From the NCBI GenBank assembly GCA_030068145.1, contig JAPJBO010000205.1:225014-289013 (forward strand): a stretch of 64,000 nucleotides of DNA, given 5' to 3'. A program made the translations under genes and the position numbers. Each line of letters starts with the position of its first letter. The first letter of the stretch is position 1. The stretch is from Diplonema papillatum (taxonomy: Eukaryota > Euglenozoa > Diplonemea > Diplonemida > Diplonemidae). This document shows, in pieces, positions 52,001-59,740 of the stretch. The notes beneath the pieces are model-generated. The model saw only the letters and a program-made list of their open reading frames with translations, did no database searches and was not told the origin of the DNA.

Positions 52001-52482
52001 ATCCACCACCATGCGGTGACGACCAGATGTGCGAGGATCCTGACTGGTCGATGGCCAGCCTGCACGACTTCGTGTGCTCGTGCGAAAAGGGGAACCGGAA
52101 CGCCACGGGTGGGCGAGTCGGAGACTGTGGTTTCGACGAGTGCCTGGCGTCACCGTGCTCGGAGGGCCAACTTTGCGATGACTCGAAACGGTTCTCGCGC
52201 GGCGACTACACGTGCTCCTGCCCCCGCGGACTGAGGTACGAAGTCAACGCTTCCGTTGCGATCTGCAATGAGTGCGACATGGCGGACACCCACTACGGCA
52301 AGAACCCTTGCAGCGAGCACGTTAACGAAACTTGCCACGACCCGAACCCCTCCGCCACCTCCTTGGACGACTTCATTTGCTCTTGCCCCGACGGAACGAT
52401 GCAAATCGGAGAACCTGCTGACTGCGGCGGCATCGATCACGGCTCGCCAGACGGTCTTGTATGCCTTCTCCTTTTCATGTGA
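46006..52482 (+). CDS. giant secreted CAP-domain plus EGF-like-repeat protein
   Basis: 2158 residues if read to the stop at 52482. The ATG at 46006 begins a signal peptide (MGALRLLLATALLGRAAAQ). The CAP domain covers residues ~50-215: KHNDMRAHHG, GENLYMKG, CAP1 GHFTQVVWKDSTEVGC and CAP2 VYLICNYLSPGNF. A Pro-rich hinge (PTPPPGPPAE) follows. The rest, residues ~240-2140, is 40 EGF-like repeats of the form (D/N)EC...PCG.GQTC.DP...(D/H)(Y/F).C.C...C, six Cys each. Repeats alternate between a short NGV-ATG type and a long D-SI-DGPATC type. EGF arrays are extracellular adhesion or receptor rods. The CAP head may bind lipid or a partner at the tip. No membrane anchor is present before 52482. A donor GTATGC after 52458 is in phase with the exon at 57510, so the protein probably ends there. 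Neighbour paralogue at 32166. Confidence 0.92.
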   Translation: MGALRLLLATALLGRAAAQCVSSQAPCSASAGTDQKGNSHECKDKTSACFSDLAQWQIDSILAKHNDMRAHHGSCPLTYSKTIADYSKSSSGFQATCKNNALQHNSPPQNPSTGDRYGENLYMKGSSIQLQDFDPAAGVHSWYCSEEGCWNYPGGSNNGGTTGHFTQVVWKDSTEVGCALCHSISGSMARVYLICNYLSPGNFGSMGAGKDYAKNVLAGGTAASGCSAAGPTPPPGPPAENECDAKPCGADQTCKDADETVASDYTCTCTADTAVSTRGGPATCTKDECANNPCGADQRCKDPDQSPKALKDYVCTCKLDAVVTNTGAPATCVKDECDAKPCGDGQTCKDPLTAPSSTGDYTCTCANGVKATGAKAVCEANECDAKPCGDGQTCADPKPAADSLQDYVCTCDADSSVKATGAPAVCTKDECTKDPCDAGQTCADPMKTIKDTGDYTCTCDNGVKVTGGPAVCEKDECTGNPCGDAALQSCKDDKTAANSLDDYECTCKADTSIKATGGPATCTLDECVKKPCGDGQTCKDDKPGATSTGDYVCKCTNGVEATGAAAVCEINECDATPCGSGQTCDDPNKSAAAQHDFTCKCTSDPSIVATDGPATCEKDECTATPCGAGQTCNDPTPSPTSTGDFVCKCGNGVTATGAPATCELDECATTPCGSGQTCADANKASNSLHDFKCTCSGNTAISTVDGPATCEKNECDSKPCGAQTCQDPDNSPTSTGDYTCTCANGVSVTGGPAACDNDECTATPAPCGAGQTCADANKAANALSDFTCTCSSDASIKNTGAPATCTKNECDSSPCGTGQTCNDPNPSPNNLNDFTCTCSNGVVATGAGAACDDNECTTNPCGAGQSCNDPKPAANSLHDFVCTCSADASITSTDGPATCAKDECDPSPCGAGQTCNDPDKSPKKTSDYVCSCSNGVTATGAAAVCDTDECTTTPSPCGAGQTCSDPNKAASSLHDFVCTCVGDAALKKVNGPATCSKNECEPNPCPAGQTCEDPVQSPQSTADFICSCANGVKATGGGATCEANECDATPCGTEASCADPNPAADSQHDFVCTCNNDNTITRTDGQPVCVTNECDSKPCGSQTCDDPNTSATSLNDFTCTCAGGTPSATGKAAVCTAGTTDECAATPCGAGQDCVDTNQEATALNDFVCSCTTGTGSETGKAATCTLDECDVHPCGTGQDCEDSNTAATALGFFRCTCRLPKVGSNIGQEAQCTLNECDAKPCGTQTCSDPSTAADSLHDFTCTCPNGVSATNTMAVCELNECGTNPCGNGQTCNDPNLSAASQHDFECKCTTDPTIVQVDGPATCTRDECLTTPCAAGQTCNDANKAARSLNDYVCKCTNGVEAVGASAVCEIDECTATPCGNGQSCADPNKAATSQHDFVCKCNNDATLTRINGPATCERNECDTDPCKKATTGQTCQDPNVKVSSLMDFTCTCANGAKATGAVATCETDECANSPCGTGQTCTDPDKASNKLHNFKCACNSDNTITSVDGPATCERDECASQPCAAGQTCQDSDKSITALHDFTCRCGNGVTATGTAAVCEVDECSTNPCGSGQTCVDNNKAQNSQHDFICSCVADSSIKKADGRATCERDECATTPCAQGQTCTDPDKKVNSLTDFMCTCSNGVVSTGASAVCEVDECLANPCGSGQSCNDPNKAANRQHDFVCTCTVDTSISRVDGPATCEKDECLALPCGNQQTCNDPNKAITMLHDFTCKCDNGVFATNAKANCETDECQVSPSPCGSGQTCEDLNSASDSLHNFVCTCASDSSRQRVGGPAACTKDECEATPCGTGQECKDVDQAFDSLHDFTCTCDNGVVATGTTATCVIDECATTPCGIDQTCTDPNKAKNSQHDYECVCNKDSSLRRVDGPAACQKDECASVPCGDKQTCVDPVQEFSSLLDYTCTCDNGVVATAAVAVCEVDECEANPCGTSGAQTCEDPNKSQASHHDFVCTCVTDSSISIVDGPATCEQNECDANPPPCGDDQMCEDPDWSMASLHDFVCSCEKGNRNATGGRVGDCGFDECLASPCSEGQLCDDSKRFSRGDYTCSCPRGLRYEVNASVAICNECDMADTHYGKNPCSEHVNETCHDPNPSATSLDDFICSCPDGTMQIGEPADCGGIDHGSPDGLVCLLLFM

Positions 52483-52799
52483 ACGAGAATATTTTGATGG
52501 TACTATCCGCTATGCGCAAGTCAGTGGGAATAGTGTTCCCGCGACCCCAAAGTCGTGGAAATTTACACTCAAAAAGACCTGCTTCCCGAAACTGCTGCCC
52601 TATAAGAGGCATGCTTCAGTGAATACCCACTGACTGCAATCCGCTTCCGCGGCCACTGCTTTGGAAGAGGGCTGGTGACTGTGCTCTACTTCGTGCTGAC
52701 TGCCCTACAAGAGACATGCTCTGTGTGCTTCGTGCCGACTGTCCTGACGTGCTTGGCACTCTCTAGCGAACCGCCAATAGGGGTCCCCCGCAGTGTTAT

Positions 52800-52850
52800 C
52801 TGCTTTTTTCATAGACCGCAGTACCCTGAGTTCGAATCCTGGACGTGGCC
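52800..52850 (+). repeat. tRNA-derived SINE relic
   Basis: GACCGCAGTACCCTGAG then GTTCGAATCCTGGACGTG. The B-box GTTCGAATCC is canonical but no matching 5' tRNA half or acceptor stem is found. Relative of 14715-14772 (reverse). Confidence 0.45.
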
Positions 52851-53084
52851 GCATGCGGCAATTGGTTGTGGTCAGTGGGTACTCCTCGAGAGGGAGAGCG
52901 AGGGAAGACTTGCAGCGTTGGGGGTTTTCTTCATCATCGTTGTTGCTTGCTTTCTCGAGGAGACCTCGCCCCCCGCCCCCCCCCCCACAGCCTGCACGAC
53001 GCACTTGTTAGCTGTTTTTTTTGGGACATAACTAGTTATATTTCTAGCAAGTGATGTAACAAGTGGTCACTTATCAATCAGGGC

Positions 53085-55131
53085 AATCACTTGTTATATA
53101 ACAAGTGATTGCTTGTTATATAACAAGTGATTGCTTGTGATAACAAGTGTTTGGTTGCAATTTCATGAGGAACCTGGGGTTTGTACCTACCTACGAGAGA
53201 AAGTCACGTGATCTGCAAGACACTAGGCTTTTGGCAAACAAACGGTTGCTGTAAGCACGCTTGGCATTTGCACACCCGAACCGCTCATTCGGGGTTCTTC
53301 TGTGGGTCGAAGTTTCTTGTCATGTGAAAACCCCCGGGCCGAGGTACCACCACGGCCCAGCCAAACGAGCGTGATTTCGTGTTTTTTGACATTTTCGCCC
53401 AAGGCGGTGACCGTACTCCAGGTATTACACATCACCTCCACTGTGGCATGACACCGAATTTACGGCCAAAAAGCTGCGGAACTGCGTATTTGATGCAACA
53501 AAGCCAAAAAAGGAGGGTTTTCGGCCTGTTAACGAACGTTAACAAAATCAGGGGGCTTTGCCTATTTCGGGGAGCGAGATTGACTGTTACCGTTACGCCT
53601 TCCTGAAGCCCGAGACTGCCAGAAAATTACCCCTACTGGCAGCACACAACATCTGGCGGGCAGAAAAGCACTCAGGGGACCATAATATCCCACCCAGATG
53701 CTCCAGAAAAGTCCAAGGTCCGTACACTCAGGGTGGTGCACCCAAGAAAGCTGCCATGTTCTAGCAAGAATATTTCCCTTGTCGACTTGTTGGAGCACAC
53801 AGAGAACGACATCCAGGGTGGTTACGACCCCAGAACACACCCTCGGATCACAAGACTGGGACACTGGACTCAGAATAGTGTTGAAAACCATCCTATGCCT
53901 TCTCAATCAAGCTGGTCCCGGGTGCGTAACGGTAGTGTAACGGTAGCATGCTCAGGTTTTCGGTACCAGGGGTAACCAAAATCCGCAAGATTACACCAGA
54001 ACTGCACCTAAAATTGACTGCGTGCAGTCAGAGTACTGCAAGAGTCCGGATGTCAGCCAGCAAAGCGGCACAGAGAAAAGCCGAAGAATGGTGGCCATCG
54101 TGAGCAGCTGCAGCAGGCCAGCACCACCGCACAAATTCGAGGGATGGGCTGAAAAACTGCGTAGCCGAGAGCGGGCGGAACTGAGCAACGCAGTGCGGGA
54201 GTTCCATCCAGAAACCCTGTTTGCGACTGGGAGCAGTCCATCGTGAAAGCGGAGGGGTCTTCTTCTTGGGGAGAGCCGGAAGAGCAATTCGCCGAGGCAA
54301 TTCGAGCCGTTTTCACTGGACACCGTGCCCGGCCTCTCTGACGATCGCCGTGCTCGGTTCAAGCAGATCCAAGGGGTAAAGACGAGCTTCCCCTTCGGTG
54401 TCCAAAGTACAACGCTGGGGGGCAAGCGCTTGGTATTCAAGCTGTGATGTCTCGTGCGCACTCTCTCGTCCTTGGTGGTGGCCTGGGCACGCCACCTCCA
54501 TGCACTGGGTCTCCGCCGCCCACTAAATTTACCCTCTTCTGCCCTTTCTTGCCGGAGGTGCCGTCTTCGAAGGCGTCCCACCAGCACGTCCGATCCTTTC
54601 CTCCCCATACGTGGAAAATACGTCCATCCCCCAGACCTCATCATTGAAGGCGTGCCTGTTCGTCCCCAACTGCGACTCGAGCACGAGCATCGTCTCTGTA
54701 CCCGCACGACCTCTGGTGGAACGGTTCCTGCTCTCTTTACCGCAGCGGATCCTGTAGCTACCTGTGTCAAAACGTGTCAAACTGTACCTCCCAGTCTGTC
54801 CTTCCTTCTCAGCCTCTATCTTCGTCTTCGGGGCATAACCGAACACGGGACCGCTCTGCGCAAGGTAGGGCCATAATAGCGTAGCCCCCTCCCCGGCTGC
54901 AGGGAAAGTGGTCGTCACAAAGGAAATACCCCGAAACTCCCCGAATTTCCCCGAAACTCCCCGATATTTTTGTCTGGACCAGGTGGAGCCTTGTGTCTTG
55001 CAGATCACTGATTTTCTCTCGTAGGTAGGTGCAAACCCCAGGTTCCTTATGAAATTGCAACCAAACACTTGTTATAACAAGCAATCACTTGTTATATAAC
55101 AAGCAATCACTTGTTATATAACAAGCAATCA
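53085..55131. mobile_element. foldback-like element with palindromic-satellite arms
   Basis: Left arm 53085-53229 and right arm about 54987-55131 are inverted repeats. Arm landmarks are CAAGTGTTTGGTTGCAATTT, AGGAACCTGGGGTTTG, ACCTACCTACGAGAGAAA and GATCTGCAAGACAC, with only a handful of differences. The outer part of each arm is ACTTGTTATATAACAAGT sequence, which on the right continues into the large satellite. The 1.75 kb interior (53230-54986) has short open frames of no recognised family and a small CCCCGAAACT repeat at 54930-54965. Foldback elements are known to have long inverted arms built of tandem repeats. No transposase seen. Confidence 0.6.
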
Positions 55132-56875
55132 CTTGTTATATAACAAGTGATCACTTGTTATATAACAAGTGACCTAACAAGTGAAAATGTATAACAAGTG
55201 CCACTTGTTATATAACAAGTGACTTGTTATATAACAAGTGATGTTATATAACAAGTGACCTAACAAGTGAAAATGTATAACAAGTGCCACTTGTTATATA
55301 ACAAGTGCCACTTGTTATATAACAAGTGATCACTTGTTATATAACAAGTGATTGCTTGTTATATAACAAGTGACCTAACAAGTGAAAATGTATAACAAGT
55401 GCCACTTGTTATATAACAAGTGCCACTTGTTATATAACAAGTGATCACTTGTTATATAACAAGTGATTGCTTGTTATATAACAAGTGACCTAACAAGTGA
55501 TGTATAACAAGTGATCACTTGTTATATAACAAGTGATTGCTTGTTATATAACAAGTGACCTAACAAGTGAAAATGTATAACAAGTGCCACTTGTTATATA
55601 ACAAGTGCCACTTGTTATATAACAAGTGATCACTTGTTATATAACAAGTGATCACTTGTTATATAACAAGTGATTGCTTGTTATATAACAAGTGACCTAT
55701 ATAACAAGTGATCACTTGTTATATAACAAGTGCCACTTGTTATATAACAAGTGCCACTTGTTATATAACAAGTGATCACTTGTTATATAACAAGTGATTG
55801 CTTGTTATATAACAAGTGACCTAACAAGTGAAAATGTATAACAAGTGCCACTTGTTATATAACAAGTGCCACTTGTTATATAACAAGTGATCACTTGTTA
55901 TATAACAAGTGATTGCTTGTTATATAACAAGTGACCTAACAAGTGAAAATGTATAACAAGTGCCACTTGTTATATAACAAGTGCCACTTGTTATATAACA
56001 AGTGATCACTTGTTATATAACAAGTGATCACTTGTTATATAACAAGTGATTGCTTGTTATATAACAAGTGACCTAACAAGTGAAAATGTATAACAAGTGC
56101 CACTTGTTATATAACAAGTGCCACTTGTTATATAACAAGTGCCACTTGTTATATAACAAGTGATCACTTGTTATATAACAAGTGATTGCTTGTTATATAA
56201 CAAGTGACCTAACAAGTGAAAATGTATAACAAGTGCCACTTGTTATATAACAAGTGCCACTTGTTATATAACAAGTGATCACTTGTTATATAACAAGTGA
56301 TCACTTGTTATATAACAAGTGATTGCTTGTTATATAACAAGTGACCTAACAAGTGAAAATGTATAACAAGTGCCACTTGTTATATAACAAGTGCCACTTG
56401 TTATATAACAAGTGATCACTTGTTATATAACAAGTGATTGCTTGTTATATAACAAGTGACCTAACAAGTGAAAATGTATAACAAGTGCCACTTGTTATAT
56501 AACAAGTGCCACTTGTTATATAACAAGTGCCACTTGTTATATAACAAGTGATTGCTTGTTATATAACAAGTGACCTAACAAGTGAAAATGTATAACAAGT
56601 GCCACTTGTTATATAACAAGTGCCACTTGTTATATAACAAGTGATCACTTGTTATATAACAAGTGATTGCTTGTTATATAACAAGTGACCTAACAAGTGA
56701 AAATGTATAACAAGTGCCACTTGTTATATAACAAGTGCCACTTGTTATATAACAAGTGCCACTTGTTATATAACAAGTGATCACTTGCTATATAACAAGT
56801 GATTGCTTGTTATATAACAAGTGACCTAACAAGTGAAAATGTATAACAAGTGCCACTTGTTATATAACAAGTGAT
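55060..56875. repeat. palindromic satellite, ~1.8 kb
   Basis: Built of the perfect 20 bp palindrome CACTTGTTATATAACAAGTG and close variants. A higher-order unit of 115 bp recurs (for example 55818 to 55933), made of four palindromes, then ACCTAACAAGTG, then AAAATGTATAACAAGTG. Longer units have one extra palindrome (22 bp). Divergence between units is tiny, indicating recent growth. Confidence 0.95.
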
Positions 56876-56889
56876 TGTGCATGACAAGT

Positions 56890-57105
56890 GCGTCGTGTGT
56901 GCTCTAGTAGCACGGGTGGTCCTGGCTGTGACGAGCTACGAACAGCCGCCTGACAAACCAGACTCACACCGCAGTCCTGTCTGCAGACACTTAGGTTCCA
57001 CGCTGATGATGGTCCGCCTTATGTGTCCGTGGCTTAAAGGACCGAAACACGGCGCAGACGGGACCAGTGCGGTGTTGAGCACATCTTTCAAGCACGTTCT
57101 TGCAA
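56890..57105 (+). repeat. R6 repeat, full copy
   Basis: GTGCTCTAGTAGCACGGGTG, CAGCCGCCTGACAAACCAGA, TGTCTGCAGACACTTAGG, GATGATGGTCCGCC, GTCCGTGGCTTAAAGGACCG and GGACCAGTGCGGTGTTGAGC. The CCGTG...CACGG core can pair. Confidence 0.85.
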
Positions 57106-57107
57106 AC

Positions 57108-57200
57108 CCACATCTTCCTCGAAGAAGACTTGATGCTAGCATCAACCATGCATGAAAAAAAGGCAGTGCTCTGCCTAAACATTAAACTAAGATTTCCCCC
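57108..57200 (+). repeat. R5 hairpin repeat
   Basis: Directly follows R6. CTTCCTCGAAGAAGACTTG, AGGCAG-TGCT-CTGCCT stem, AACATTAAACTAAGATTT. Confidence 0.8.
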
Positions 57201-57342
57201 CCTCCTCTTGATTTAATGCACAGCATGACTGCAGTAAATGTGATGACATGAGATTATGGGACCGCGGTTTTTGCACCCGTGCGAATACGATACGGGCTGT
57301 TCGGGCCGCACAATCCTAAAAGGTCGCGACAGTTACAAACTT

Positions 57343-57470
57343 GGCTAGCCGTAGTTAAAGTGTGTATTTATGCCTACATCCCTCATACTACCCGACTCCC
57401 AGCCTCAATGGTCAACCGGAGACCCAAGAACACCGAACCTCTAAACCACAATAGACGCTAAAAAACACTG
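57343..57470 (+). repeat. R7 variant
   Basis: GGCTAGCCGTAGTTAAAGTG, TCATAC, GGAGACCC, AACACCGAAC and CTCTAAACCACAATAGACGC. Paired with 63150-63260. Confidence 0.65.
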
Positions 57471-57509
57471 TGTGTCGGAAGCCTAACTCCCCTACGAATA
57501 ACACGACAG

Positions 57510-57773
57510 AGAGGCGCGGACGAAGAGGAAGAGGAGGACAGCGGTTCGACGCAGTGGCTGCTGCTGGTGGGGCTCGGGATCGCCCTCGCGGCGAGCGCCG
57601 GCTTCGCCTACTACGCCGCGCGGAGAGCCAAGGCCGGCGACAACATGACGCTGCAAGAATTCGTCGAGTCGGTCAACCAGAACTCTCCACCCCCGTCGCC
57701 CATGTCGCCGTACTCTAACCAGTCCTCGCATGCCTTCTCGCAGCTTTCCCCCTCGTCAAACGTGGTCGTCTGA
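57510..57773 (+). CDS. probable last exon of the CAP-EGF gene: membrane anchor and short tail
   Basis: 87 residues after the acceptor ACGACAG|AGAGGC. It opens with an acidic stalk (RGADEEEEEDSGSTQ), then a single membrane helix WLLLVGLGIALAASAGFAYY, a positive stop-transfer RRAK, and a ~45-residue cytoplasmic tail rich in Ser and Pro (SPPPSPMSPYSNQ) ending VVV, a possible PDZ-type terminus. There is no start codon suited to an independent protein. GC-rich codons match the CAP-EGF gene. Phase 0 acceptor fits the phase 0 donor at 52458. With it the protein would be about 2238 residues, a type I receptor-like molecule. It could instead belong to another gene with exons not recognised here. Confidence 0.6.
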   Translation, partial: RGADEEEEEDSGSTQWLLLVGLGIALAASAGFAYYAARRAKAGDNMTLQEFVESVNQNSPPPSPMSPYSNQSSHAFSQLSPSSNVVV

Positions 57774-57894
57774 TGAGAAACAAACGACCGCACAAAGACA
57801 AAAGAAAAAGAGAGATAATTCCGGGCGGGAGCTCTGACCAGAAGGAACCAACCCAGCCCCGGGTGGGCTACCTCTGACAAGCTGACAAGGAGAA

Positions 57895-58075
57895 AAGCAA
57901 GAGCTCGCCACTCGCACAACCGCGGCTGATACAAAGCTAATGGGTGATGATGATGGGGAGAGAGGGTCGTTTCTCGAAACGCAGTGCTTGGTCGTTTTTA
58001 CGCAACGTTGGATTCAGGACGCAAATGAAAACGCCACGGCTTGCGGTGACGAGCTTCTCGTTTCATTCAACATTT
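57895..58075 (-). repeat. R9 repeat, reverse copy
   Basis: CACTCGCACAACCGCGGCT, GATTCAGGACGCAAATGAAA and ACGCCACGGC. It follows the membrane-anchor exon. Confidence 0.65.
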
Positions 58076-58774
58076 CATGTTTGGTGAAAGGAGAATGCGC
58101 TGGGGGTGCACCTCGCAGTTCCAGCGCCCTCGCCGACAAGCCCGAATCCACGCTAACATCCGTGGATCTGAAAGAAAAGCAATTGCACGCCAGGGTCGCA
58201 ATAATGTGGTGCTTCCAGGCTGTGACAACTCCCCGGCGTCTCAATCATCAAGACCTGTGCTTTCTGAACGGTGATATTGGTGCCTTGTCAGTAGACTCTT
58301 CATCGCTTACGCGCACACCATGCGCATACGGGTCGACCACCGATGTCACTGTGAACAAAGCAGGGGTGTGCCGAAAGCAAGCATTTGCTGGTCCGTTCAA
58401 ATGGCGCCTCTCTCCTCAGGTGTTCGACTATTGCCAACCCTTGACCCCGGAACATGGACACCAGATCGCAGTGATCAAATGCTTTCAGGCTGCGACGACT
58501 GATCAGTGGATTCCATCCAAGTGGCTCGTTTCTCCTCTGGTGTTTCTCTCCTCAGCTGTTCAGCTGTTGCCGTCCCATCTCCCAACCCCCAGACCTCGAC
58601 GGACGCCAGGCTTTACCGACTGTGAGGGTACCCACCTGTTTGACCACAGCTGGACGGCTCGCATCACGAACTCAACCGTCTCAACGTTTTTGCAACCACA
58701 CCTTTTGCCCTACAGTTCTCAGTGAACAGACACGGGTGTGTTTTTTGACAGCGGAAGGAAACAAAATCCCCCCC
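58076..58774. other. non-coding stretch with an internal duplication
   Basis: A GGTCGCAATAATGTGGTGCT / GATCGCAGTGATCAAATGCT pair about 280 bp apart, each followed by TCCAGGCTGTGAC or TTCAGGCTGCGAC. The long open frame here starts inside R9 and is not accepted as a gene. Confidence 0.45.
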
Positions 58775-58840
58775 CCCGAACTTACTTTTACATGAGCGGC
58801 AGGATTCTGCCGCTCAACACTAAACTAAAGTTTCCCCGTC
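58775..58840 (+). repeat. R5 hairpin repeat, 3' part
   Basis: Stem GAGCGGCAG-GATT-CTGCCGCTC, 9 bp perfect at 58794-58815, followed by AACACTAAACTAAAGTTTCC. Confidence 0.75.
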
Positions 58841-59234
58841 GATTGTATTTCACGATGCCTAGAGAACGAACGTCGGGAAGATTCTGCGTTTGCGGAGAGA
58901 GACATGTTTTCCACTTGGCGACACCCTAGAGCGTACCCGTCTACAGTATGGTCCTGCATCCTTTCCGCTTTAACCCCCCCCGTGAACGGTAAACATGGAG
59001 AAGGAATATCTGCCAAAGAAGCCCGGGGGAGTGCTGTCAGAATCAGCGAACTCGCCGGAAACGCACCGGACTTTTCCAGAACTGCGGTTCCTCTTTATAC
59101 CGCGTCGCATCGCGCTTCTTCTTATGCCTCCCTACACCCCCTCAGCTCTCAGTGTTAACAAAGCATTGTTGGTAGGTACCAGCAGTTGGCAGCGTACGAC
59201 ATGAGACTGAATTGCTCAGACACGGTTCCTTCTA
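58841..59234. other. non-coding stretch
   Basis: Nothing recognised. Confidence 0.35.
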
Positions 59235-59408
59235 CGGGTCTTTCTCCCCGAGACGGTATGGCCGGTGCTGGCTGTAACGGGCTATGAATAGCCGCCTGAC
59301 AAGCCAGATTCACACCGCCGTCCACTCTACAGACACGCAGGTTCCGCCTCATCTGTCCGTGACTTGAAGGACTGAAACACGGTGCAGATGGGACCAATGC
59401 GCGTTCTT
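59235..59408 (+). repeat. R6 repeat, diverged
   Basis: GCTGGCTGTAACGGGCTA, AGCCGCCTGACAAGCCAGA, CTACAGACACGCAGG and CACGGTGCAGATGGGACCA. Confidence 0.7.
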
Positions 59409-59740
59409 GGCCCCCCCCCCTCCCCCACACCACCAATCCCCCAGACATTTATATAAATGGGTCCTGGGCTCGGGGTCACCCCGAGCCGACGAAAAATAAA
59501 ATAAAAAGTGTTCTCAGTGTGTGGGTGCTTGCTCCGGGCAATCCTTGTGTCCAGTGTTCTGGGTTGCTTCACACACACACACACCCCGCCGCTGGAACAA
59601 AGAAAGAGAAGAAAGAGAAAAAAGATACGTAAACTTTCCCTGGTGTATAAACGCCGAACACACCAACCAACCAACCAATCCGACTGCGAATGTGCAACTC
59701 CCGCCCCCTTCGAGGGGGGGGAGATGAAGAAAAATATAAG

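Larger units (their letters stand above)
52459..57509 (+). other. probable last intron of the CAP-EGF gene
   Basis: Donor CTT|GTATGC at 52458/52459 and acceptor ACGACAG| at 57509, both phase 0. A branch-like CTAAC lies at 57484-57488. It would be 5051 bp and hold the foldback-like element and the satellite. Inferred from phase, motifs and the need for an anchor. No transcript evidence. Confidence 0.5.

Noticed and set aside
46434-52234. many long alternate frames inside the CAP-EGF gene
   Set aside because: Shadows of a GC-rich repeated gene, without signal peptide or domain order.
52800-52850. functional tRNA gene
   Set aside because: The B box is good, but the T stem pairs poorly and no acceptor stem or anticodon arm is found upstream.
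54022-54440. short coding-like stretches inside the 53 kb foldback element
   Set aside because: Two overlapping forward stretches look slightly protein-like, but they are short, in different frames and match nothing I know. Not called as a transposase.
55060-56875. CRISPR-like repeat-spacer array
   Set aside because: There are no unique spacers. Units are palindromic satellite, and the genome is eukaryotic.
57108-57200. Helitron 3' end (hairpin then CTRR) in R5
   Set aside because: The hairpin and nearby CTAA look suggestive, but similarity between copies continues past CTAA into GATTTTCCCC, so that is not an element boundary.
57940-58725. 261-codon open frame after the membrane-anchor exon
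   Set aside because: Its first ~45 codons are the reverse of repeat R9, composition is not coding-like, and part of it is an internal duplication. No domain seen.
58794-58815. histone mRNA 3' stem-loop
   Set aside because: Stem and loop sequence do not match the conserved histone stem-loop, and no histone gene is nearby.
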